From NCBI RefSeq assembly GCF_050003625.1, contig NC_134398.1, positions 75,383,635 to 75,447,634 of the forward strand: 64,000 nucleotides of DNA, written 5' to 3'. The notes under the pieces were generated by a model, which saw nothing but the letters and a program-made list of their open reading frames with translations, ran no database searches and was not told the origin of the DNA. Made by a program: the position numbers and the translations under genes. This DNA comes from Haematobia irritans. Lineage: Eukaryota; Arthropoda; Insecta; Diptera; Muscidae. Below, piece after piece: positions 57,163 to 64,000 of the stretch (positions within the stretch are counted from its first letter, which is position 1; every line of letters begins with the position of its first letter).

Positions 57163-57942
57163 TTTTTTACTAACATTGTGTTCCATCCTAGTGCATTAGC
57201 CGACTTAAATTTTGAGTCTATAGATTTTATAGAAGTCTATCAAATTCTTCCAGATCGAGTGATACTTAAATGTATGTATTTGGGACAAACCTTTATATAT
57301 CCCTTTCCGACCGTGTACGCACAATTGTGCGGGTAAGTTTAAGTCTCTATAATTTCTTTAATATATGACGTTCTGCGATAAGAGCGGCAAAAAAATAATG
57401 GTGTATGCTCTCTCTTTGTCTAAGAATGTGAAGAACCGTTATAAATATTTGCTTTTCATATTAATTTTGTAGTTTCAGCAGTGTACTTTGCGCATTTGTA
57501 AAAATGAGTGGAAGATGTAAGTTTGCAAATATATTAAAATTATTTAAATTGTGGAATATTTCATCAAACAAGTGTTTTCAATAAGAAAACATTTTAAATA
57601 TTGTATGCAAACAGTAACTTCGTGATTATTTTGAGTTTTTTGATATTTTTACGTCCGGACTTTTACCGGAATTTACCGGACTGCAACAATTGTACGTATC
57701 CTGAAAAAACAGGATACAGGATCAAACTGAACAAACTTAATAATTTAAAATGTTCTATGTACATATAAATAACAGAATTGAAAAATTTAGGAAAATCTAT
57801 CACGTGGATCTGCTATAGGTCGGAAAGGGATATAGCCCCCAACACATTTGACGGATGTGATATGGTATCGAAAATTTAGATCTACAAAGTGGTGCAGGGT
57901 ATAATATAGTCGGCCCCACCCGACTTTAGACTTTCCTTACTG
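57163..57942 (+). repeat. Third X block, interrupted by a MITE
   Basis: Left part 57163-57300 and right part 57830-57942, the latter ending CTTTCCTTACTG at the DD41D T-run. It is more diverged from the two preceding X blocks than they are from each other, so it is probably the original 3' end of the array. Confidence 0.8.
57301..57829. mobile_element. 529-bp piggyBac-like MITE
   Basis: Perfect 12-bp inverted ends CCCTTTCCGACC/GGTCGGAAAGGG, with ATAT repeated on both sides (uninterrupted X blocks have a single ttatatatagcc). CCC...GGG ends and a 4-bp duplication suit a piggyBac-like element, although TTAA would be the standard target. Inside are a subterminal palindrome (CGCACAATTGTGCG), a TATA-like tataaatat near 57440 and ATGAGTGGAAGAT followed by GTAAGT at about 57505-57522, which may be a leftover first exon and splice donor. 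Confidence 0.65.
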
Positions 57943-57986
57943 TTTTTTTTTTAAAAAAGTTATCAAGCTCTTAACAAATCACCCTT
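57943..57986 (+). mobile_element. DD41D element, copy 2 (right end)
   Basis: T-run, then aaaaaagttatcaagctc and AATCACCCTT, followed by TA. It matches the end missing from the 31460-32330 part, proving that the array was inserted inside the element. Confidence 0.93.
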
Positions 57987-57988
57987 TA

Positions 57989-58072
57989 CATGGTTTTCGC
58001 GGCAATTACATGCTCTAGATAAGCATTAAATGGATGCGGCAACCATGTCCAAACACGGGTTTTCTGTGCGTG
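57989..58072 (+). mobile_element. CACGCA-terminal TIR element (right part)
   Basis: Completes the element begun at 30393: ends CTGTGCGTG, followed by the CA duplication at 58073-58074. Confidence 0.6.
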
Positions 58073-58105
58073 CACTATGTGGTTTAGGGTATAACAAAAG
58101 TAATA
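58073..58105 (+). mobile_element. W-family repeat (right end)
   Basis: Restores the second arm of the W terminal hairpin (GTGGTTTAGGGTAT), which pairs with ATACCCTGACCAC at 30381-30393. Confidence 0.6.
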
Positions 58106-58227
58106 ACTCTCCTACGGTCGCTTTACAACTCGAATTTTTTATTGTTCTTCTAACACCAATTGGTAAAAAGAATTTCAACCACCAATATCCAACGCAACGA
58201 CGACCACCGACGACTCAGTGGTTTTAA
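58106..58227. other. Unassigned sequence hosting a hAT MITE
   Basis: No recognised gene. Presumably continuous with the sequence before 29768. A 65-codon open frame spans it but crosses the W end and has no recognisable domain. It continues after the MITE at 58777. Confidence 0.35.
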
Positions 58228-58768
58228 GTAGAGGTGTGCACGTGACACGAAATTGTCGTGACTTTCGAAAATTTTCGTGATTCGTGCGTGAGTAGTGAGT
58301 CACGCTCATGACAACAGCGTGAGTGTGCGTGAGCGTGATTAACAAACCAAAATATCGTGCGTGAGCGTGAGTCACGAAAATAATATCTTCGTGAGTGTGC
58401 GTGAGTAACGAGAATAATAACTCACGAAAATATTCCTGCTCACCAACATAAAACGCTTAAGAGTTAAATTCAATTACAATTTTAGTGACACCTGGGATGT
58501 TAAGAGTTTAATAACACTCTCGATTTTAATAATGCTCATGTTTTCAGACACTTCGGTAACGTAAATTAATCATAAAATTATTCGTGAGTCACGATATTTT
58601 TCGTGAGTCACGATTTTTCGTGCGTGAGTGTGCATGAGTACAAATTTTCTTTTCGTGAATGTGCGTGAGTCCTACCAAGAATATCGTGCGTGATTGTGCG
58701 TGAGTATGATTTTTCAGCCGTGAGTGTGCGTGAGCGTAAGTAAACTATTACTCACGTGCACACCTCTA
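58228..58768. mobile_element. 541-bp hAT-type MITE
   Basis: Perfect 17-bp inverted ends TAGAGGTGTGCACGTGA, flanked by identical 8-bp duplications GTTTTAAG (58220-58227 and 58769-58776), diagnostic of hAT transposition. The interior has many CGTGAG/GTGAGTGTGCGTGAG motifs, probably subterminal transposase sites. No coding capacity. Confidence 0.92.
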
Positions 58769-58799
58769 GTTTTAAGTATGAGTGTTGGCAGTGAGCCCA

Positions 58800-58965
58800 C
58801 CGGAAGACGAAAAGCACCAAAACTGTATTATAAATTCTAACATACCGCCACAAAAACTACTAAAGCCAACTAAAATTCAATGCTCTACTAAAAAGAAATC
58901 CTAAGATGTATTATAGAAGATTTCGTGTATTGATTTCAAGCATTTGTAATTTTATGAAATTATGA
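58800..58965 (+). repeat. Old dispersed repeat, copy 2
   Basis: Partner of 18885-19049 (inverted). From 58966 to 59185 the sequence is unassigned. Confidence 0.55.
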
Positions 58966-59185
58966 ACAAATAATTAAAAATAAAAATCTGTAGTTGTGAA
59001 TTTCACTGGAAAGCCCGCGTTACTATTTACACTCAATCGAAGTTCACAACAAAACTCAGCTGTCCGCTGCCAAACAGAATACTGGTTGGATGGTAAGAGT
59101 GTTACAAAACAAAGAGCCATACAAAACGAATTGATCATCAGCTGCTTATAGTCAAGTAGCGTTACCAACCATTTGTTACGATATA

Positions 59186-59434
59186 ACAAGTAAGGAAAGT
59201 CTAAAGTCGGGCGGGGACGACCATATTATACCCTGCACCACTTTGAAGATCTAAGTTTTCGAAACCATATCACATCCGTCAAATGTGTTGAGGGCTATAT
59301 ATAAAGGTTTGTCCCAAATACATACATTTAAATATCACTCGATCTGGACAGAATTTGATAGACTTCTACAAAATCTATAGACTTAAAATTTAAGTCGGCT
59401 AATGCACTAGGGTGGAACACAGTGTTAGTAAAAA
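59186..59434 (-). repeat. X block
   Basis: Reverse-oriented X block beginning ACAAGTAAGGAAAGTC and ending gtgttagtaaaa. Confidence 0.8.
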
Positions 59435-59683
59435 ACAAGTAAGGGAAGTCTAAAGTTGGGCGGGGCCGACTATATTATACCCTGCACCACTTTGTAGATC
59501 TAAATTTTCGATACCATATCACATCCGTCAAATGTGTTGGGTGCTATATATAAAGGTTTGTCCCAAATACATACATTTAAATATCACTCGATCTGGACAG
59601 AATTTGATAGACTTCTACAAAATCTATAGACTCAAAATTTAAGTCGGCTAATGCACTAGGGTGGAACACAATGTTAGTAAAAA
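59435..59683 (-). repeat. X block
   Basis: Second X block directly after the first in the same orientation, starting ACAAGTAAGGGAAGTC. Confidence 0.8.
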
Positions 59684-60262
59684 ACAAGTATATACGGCCG
59701 TAAGTTCGGCCAGGCCGAATCTTATGTACTCTCCACCATGGATTGCGTAGAAACTTCTACGAAAGATTGTCATCCACAAATTTCAACTCACTCGGATGAA
59801 ATTTGCTTCTCCAAGAAGCTCCAAAACCAAACCTCGGGATCGGTTTATATGGGGGCTATAAATGATTATGGACTGATATAGACTACTTTTGGCATGGTTG
59901 TTAAATGTCATATACTACCACCACGTACCAAATTTCAACCAGATCGGATGAATTTTGCTTCTCCAAAAGGCACCGGAGGTCAAATCTGGCGATCGGTTTA
60001 TATGGGAGCTATATATAATTATGGACTGATAGGAACCAATTCCTGCATGGTTGTTGGATACCATATATTAACATCACGTACCAAATTTCAACCGAATGGG
60101 AAGAATTTTGCTCTTCCAAGGTGCTCCGGAGGTCAAATCTGGGGATCGGTTTATATGGGGCCTATATATAATTATGGACCGATATCGATCAATTTTTGCA
60201 TGGGTGTTTGAGGCCATATATTAACATCACGTACCAAGTTTCAACTGAATCAGATGAATATA
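59684..60262 (-). mobile_element. Z-family fragment
   Basis: Reverse-oriented Z 3' part: starts AACAAGTATATACGGCCG, with sub-repeat landmarks gatcggttta at 59838, 59991 and 60144, exactly 153 bp apart. It ends where LINE D begins. Confidence 0.75.
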
Positions 60263-60704
60263 AAAGTTGGCAACCCTATTGTGAGTTTGACGTATTTTTG
60301 TGCGCTCCTAAAACTTTGTGTGAAATTAATTATTTTATTACTCTTTTATTGTGTATTGTACCAAGTGTTGTATACCTTTCAAGAGAGTGAGTCAAATCAT
60401 ATTGAGGTATTCTCATAGATTTTGTGATTCTTGAGTGTTTTCTCCGCTTTGTTTCGAATCTATTTCCATTTGCTGTCGTATTGGGCTGTTGTTTGTGCAT
60501 CTTTATCACTTTGTTGTTGCTTCATTTTTTGTCCGTATTAATAGTTGTCATAGCGTGGATGTAGATATTGCGATATTTCAGTGCATGCTTTTAGGCATTT
60601 TTTTCTTTCTTCTTTATATAAATAATGAGATATTTCAGTGCATAATTTTAGGCATTTTTATTATTTACGTGTGTTTGGTTGTACCGTTGATATGGATTGT
60701 TTAT

Positions 60705-61720
60705 ATGACAATTGAAAGGTGACTAACGTTCTTGAACGGTCGATTACTTGTTGGTTATGTGATGGTCATGCTCACCTTCAGTGCGCGGGCTTGAATGGTC
60801 GACATTTTGATAAGATAGTGGATCGTTCTAATGGGTTACGTTGGTCTTGTTTGAAATGTAAGTCTTTGGATGTAGATTTTTATAAATTGTTCTCTGAGGC
60901 GAAGAACGGGTTTTCTGAATTGCATAAGGACTTGGGTTTGGTTGTGGATAAGTTTAGGAAGTATGAGCGAATGTTTTCTGATTTTAAGTTTCCTGAGAAT
61001 GTCTCTCCTAAAAGGAAGAGACCTGCGTCCTTGGTCGCTGATTATGCCTCGGTTACTACACCCACCACACCGGATTTGCGTAATTGCTTTGCGCCTTCCG
61101 TTGATAAAAATGATGCTCGGTTAAAACCGTCAGATTCTTCTGCTGCTTCATCTGATCAGCATGTTATGGGGACTCAGTCTTCTACTGGTTTTGATAATAG
61201 TTCTACCGGTTCTTCTAGCATGTCAGTCTACTGTGGGAAATGTTCTTGAAGTTTAGTCATCTATTGGTTTTTTGGATACTCCTATTATTAGTGTTGAGTC
61301 TATTGATGTGTCTGGCTTGGATGAATCTAATCGCAGGGAATTGCGAACTGAGAATGATCCTGTTCATGTGTCTAGGGGTCTAATGTTCACACTTCCCCGC
61401 CAGTTTGTGAACTGGAGGTTGTACCTCCACGTAGAACGGTTTTCGTGTCTCGCTTGTCGATAAGTTGGTATCCTATATTACACAGCGGTGTAGTGAGTTC
61501 AATGGGAATGATTGTGAGGTTCAAAAATTCAATTATCAACGACCTAGGGATATTTCTTCTTTTCGGATTATTGTTCCCTCGAGGTTATTTTATTCTATCG
61601 TGAGTGAGTCGTTTTGGCCTTCGGGTGTTCTAGTACGTGAGTTTGTGCCCCGTGTGCCCCAATGGTATAGATTTGGGTACCGTTTCAAAAAACTGAATCG
61701 ATCATTGTCTTTATTGTATC
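60705..61720 (+). pseudogene. LINE D ORF1 with PHD-like zinc finger, frameshifted
   Basis: The likely start is the ATG at 60705 (MTIER), which meets a TGA at 60720; the frame from 60719 carries CWLCDGHAHLQCAGLNGRHF and SCLKCK, a PHD-type cluster whose first Cys pair is lost at the frame break. A Ser/Thr-rich linker follows to the TGA at 61247-61249. Frames 61272-61463 and 61465-61720 continue with SSFRIIVPSRLFYSIV and SFWPSGVLVREFV, a C-terminal domain seen in other insect ORF1 proteins. ORF1 is thought to bind element RNA. The GTG near 60719 is not a real start. Confidence 0.75.
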
Positions 61721-62353
61721 AGAATGTCCGTGGATTGATACGAAGCTTAGAAAAGTTTTCTTGAGTAGTTTTGGTTGTGAATTTGATGTGGTGGTTTTCA
61801 CTGAGACGTGGCTTAGGCCAGATGTACTAGATGGTGAGGTATTCTGCAGCGATTTTCTTCTCTATAGACATGATAGAACATTGCGTAGAGGGGGTGGGAT
61901 ATCCATTGCGGTTCGTTGTACGATTTCGTCGTCTTTATGCGAGGTTGACATTCCAGTGGGAATTGAGTTTCTATGTGTTCGTTTGGTGCACCATGGTAAG
62001 ACGGGTTTTGTTACGTGCTCTTATGTTCGTCCGAATTCAGGTATAGAGATTTATGAGAGTCATCTCAGATTGATCGGTTGTGTTTATGTGTTGGCATCAT
62101 TGAGCGATATCATTTTGGTTCTTGGTGACTTTAATATGCCGGGTATTTTGTGGGATACGTGTTCGGAGTCTGGTGACTTGATCCCATCGTCTTTAGGTGC
62201 ATTTGGGTGTTTCTTTGATTCTGTATTTGAGTTTGGTTTACGTCAGGTTAATGAGGTTCGCAATAATAATGGTAGGTTACTTGATCTGGTATTTTGATGT
62301 GAGTGTGTCGCGTACTGCTCCATATGTTACTCCTGAGGATGGCTATCATCCGA
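61692..62353 (+). pseudogene. LINE D ORF2 endonuclease, frameshifted
   Basis: Begins around SLSLLYQNVRG (about 61705), shifts frame near 61738, then is open from 61761 to 62297: VVFTETWLRPD (catalytic Glu), RRGGGISIAV, YVRPNSGIEIYE and LGDFNMPGILW. A TGA at 62295-62297 follows LLDLVF; the last block (EDGYHPRL, where SDH is usual) lies in another frame just before the MITE. It would have nicked target DNA. Confidence 0.85.
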
Positions 62354-62361
62354 GGTTGAAT

Positions 62362-62912
62362 TAGGGTTTCCATATGGATAATTTTCAAAAGAGAACTTTC
62401 GCTTTAAAAAAAGAGAACATTTTAACTAAAAAAGAATTTACAATAAAAAAATTCTTTATTAAATAATTAATAATTTTATTGATGTTAAAATTAAAATAAT
62501 AATAGTTTCTAATGATAGAAACAACGAAATAAATATATAATAAAACAATAGAAAACAAAAAGAATCACATTTTCTTAAAAAATAAACAAAATAAATTGAC
62601 GACGACAACGTATTGACGTATTTACGTCGTACATTCAATTACATCTATTTCTAATTTTTACGCCGTACGTCGAAACGTCGCAATTGTGTTCCGGCCTTTA
62701 ATTTGTCAACAGATTTAACCCGGTAAACAATTAGTGGCGAATTCCTACTGAATAAATAAAATTCCATCAATCTAGGATTTTTTTTTTGAAATAGAGTACA
62801 TAAAGAGCACTGTTGGACACAAAAATACGGCACCAAAAAAAGAGAGTGAACAAAAAGATACGAACACAAAAGAGAACATGTTCTCTTTAAAAGAGATGTA
62901 ATGGACAGCCTA
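62362..62912. mobile_element. 551-bp hAT-like MITE in LINE D
   Basis: Imperfect ends TAGGGTTTCCAT and ATGGACAGCCTA (10 of 12 match as inverted repeat), flanked by GGTTGAAT and CGTTGAAT (7 of 8). Removing it and one duplicate rejoins the LINE sequence HPRLN-VSFEF. The interior is AT-rich with AGAGAACATGTTCTCT palindromes and no gene. Confidence 0.7.
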
Positions 62913-63127
62913 CGTTGAATGTATCATTTGAATTCACTGATTTGGTAGTTTCGCGTACGGATGGTAGGACTCATTGTTCGAGGTTTTCTTTCAGGAAAGC
63001 AGACTTTGGCTTACTTTTGGATAGGCTGCCTACATATTGTGGTCAGTCTGTCGATGGTCAATTGTCTTTTACAATTTACTGGGATCATGTTTTTCGGAGT
63101 GTGTTCCGATGGTACCAAGGGGTATAG
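62913..63127 (+). pseudogene. LINE D endonuclease/RT linker fragment
   Basis: Continues ORF2 after the MITE (NVSFEFTDLVVSRTDGR...GLLLDRL). Ends at a TAG near 63127 where the frame shifts into the next segment. Confidence 0.75.
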
Positions 63128-63132
63128 TATTA

Positions 63133-64000
63133 TCGGGGCCTCCTTGGTTCACAAAGGATTTACGGCGCCTTAGAAACCGTAGGAATAGACTATTTAGGAA
63201 ATACAGGAATTGTGCTTCTACTTTCAATTATGTTAGGTATATAGATGCGAGGTACCGATTTAATCAGATGAATAATAAGTGTTATTCTGATTACTTACAG
63301 CGAATGAGATATGATTTGAAGGCGAATCCTAGAGGGTTTTACAATTTTGTGAATTCTAAGCGTGGGACGGTAGGTTTTCCTGCCTTTATTAGGTTCAATG
63401 GTGTTGAGGCTTCTGATTCTTGGACTATTTCAGATTTATTCGCGGATTTCTTCCAGGGAACATATGTTGATTCCCCATCTTCTATGTTGGAATATCCCTT
63501 TTATATTCAGTCATACGATATTGTCTCTTCTATCAGATTTTCCTATGATGAAGTTCTCAAAGCTTTGAAGTCGTTGAAATCTAATTACTCTCCTGGACCT
63601 GATGGTGTGCCCGCTGCGATGTTGAGGCATTGCGCATGTGCGTTATATATTCCTCTGACTGACCTCTTCAATTATTCTCTGGCTAGTGGTCATTTTCCTT
63701 CTGTTTGGAAGGAGAGTTTTATTGTCCCTCTTCATAAGAATGGTAGTAGATTCGACGTTCGGAACTACAGGTGCATAGCGAAGTTGAGTGCGATACCGAA
63801 GCTGTTTGAGAAACTGGTAACTGATAGGCTTGTTCGGCAACTTCAGTCAGTGGTCTCGGTTAGTCAACATGGTTTTATGAGAAATAGATCGACAGTGACT
63901 AATCTGTTGGAGTTCTCGACTCACGTGTTTAGGAACTTTTCTCTCGGGTACCAAACGGATGTCATATTTACGGATTTCAGCAAGGCGTTTGACACGGTTA
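63133..64000 (+). CDS. LINE D reverse transcriptase (open to window edge)
   Basis: A frame without stops runs from about 63133 (SGPPWFTKDLRRLRNRRN) to 64000; it has no ATG at its start because it is the middle of ORF2. RT blocks in order: LKSNYSPGPDGVPAAML, LASGHFPSVWKESFIVPLHK, FDVRNYRCIAKLSAIPKLFE, QHGFMRNRSTVTNL and FTDFSKAFDTV with the first catalytic Asp at the very end. The YxDD box lies beyond the window. Since 289 codons are open, this part has decayed little. Confidence 0.9.

Larger units (their letters stand above)
46824..57166 (+). repeat. Second copy of the large array segment
   Basis: Near-identical duplicate of 34278-46620: units 14-17 correspond to 3-6 (offset about 12538 for the parts after the first GTCY tract), and units 19-22, Z, minisatellite and X blocks to 10-13 and their neighbours (offset 10546). 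It lacks about two units (1992 bp). The only base difference I noted in the non-microsatellite part of the Z/minisatellite segment is near 54937 (tattgg versus aattgg). Confidence 0.85.
32331..57942 (+). repeat. 25.6-kb tandem array of U units (Helentron-like)
   Basis: About 22 head-to-tail units of about 0.67-1.0 kb, ended by X blocks. A typical unit has a hairpin start (arms ATACCCT/AGGGTAT with CCAC/GTGG inside), the AACGCCAAGAAGGAG segment, the GAGTCGATTTAGCGATGTCC core, a GTCY microsatellite, then 153-bp sub-repeats. The core plus microsatellite matches dipteran mini-me/DINE-1 elements. The array sits in the T-run of a DD41D element with no target duplication. All open frames inside (63-266 codons) are by-products of repeat structure. 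Confidence 0.85.
60263..64000 (+). mobile_element. LINE D (CR1/jockey-type), runs past window edge
   Basis: A different non-LTR retrotransposon with a 5' leader (about 60263-60704), PHD-type ORF1, endonuclease and RT; a hAT-like MITE interrupts it (62362-62912). Several frameshifts are present. G/T-rich codon usage differs from the TAACC LINE. The PHD finger in ORF1 suggests the CR1/jockey group. Confidence 0.85.

Noticed and set aside
32331..57942. CRISPR-like array
   Set aside because: Units are about 1 kb, directly repeated in full with no unique spacers, in a eukaryotic transposon context.
58030..58227. 65-codon host gene exon
   Set aside because: The frame crosses the end of a TIR element and the W repeat and ends at the hAT MITE; no recognisable protein.
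60435..60722. 95-codon hydrophobic frame before LINE D ORF1
   Set aside because: It covers the T-rich leader of the LINE; hydrophobicity follows from base composition.

Overview
This window looks like heterochromatin-like, repeat-dominated genomic DNA of a muscid fly (horn fly, stable fly or house fly type). The evidence is a mariner element extremely close to the horn-fly Himar1 type, abundant dipteran mini-me/DINE-1 (Helentron-like) repeats with a GTCY microsatellite, LINEs ending in TAACC repeats, and the absence of any bacterial or viral gene organisation. I see no intact single-copy host gene. Essentially everything recognisable is transposable element, mostly broken, and the elements are nested several levels deep.

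Layout. 1-1044: 3' end of a LINE (copy A). 1131-1581: probable solo LTR. 2223-6745: inverted, 5'-truncated copy B of the same LINE, interrupted at 5268-6170 by a terminal-inverted-repeat (TIR) element carrying two outward-facing tRNA-like modules. 6746-9384: Helentron-like repeats ('Z' family), holding a second copy of that tRNA-module element (7985-8904). 9511-18780: a Himar1-like mariner split by an 8-kb Helentron-like composite ('U' family with its 'X' end block), itself interrupted by a copia element that has a 5' LTR and PBS but no 3' LTR. 19319-24079: nearly complete but decayed copy C of the TAACC-tailed LINE (ORF1, endonuclease, RT, RNase H). 24353-26463: Tc1 and second mariner remnants. 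28053-28986: a deleted DD41D Tc1/mariner-type element.

29768-58105 is one nested structure: a 'W' Helentron-like repeat contains a CACGCA-terminal TIR element (30393-58072), which contains a second DD41D element (31460-57986), which is split by a 25.6-kb tandem array (32331-57942). The array has about 22 units of about 1 kb, each normally with a terminal hairpin, a GTCY microsatellite and 153-bp sub-repeats, and a single type of 3' end block (X). A 10-12-kb part of the array is duplicated almost without change (34278-46620 versus 46824-57166). Inside are a Z element, a 29-bp palindromic minisatellite and a piggyBac-like MITE.

58228-58768 is a hAT-type MITE with a perfect 8-bp target duplication. 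59186-60262 has two X blocks and a Z fragment in head-to-tail order. 60263-64000 is the 5' two-thirds of a different LINE (PHD-type ORF1, endonuclease, RT), interrupted by a second hAT-like MITE, with its RT frame open to the window edge.

The autonomous elements could once have supplied machinery (mariner and DD41D transposases, two LINE replicases, copia), but each copy seen here carries frameshifts, stops or deletions. The most interesting signals are the TIR element with paired tRNA-like modules, the shared 153-bp periodicity across Helentron-like families, the nested 25.6-kb array with its recent large duplication, and the telomere-like TAACC LINE tails.
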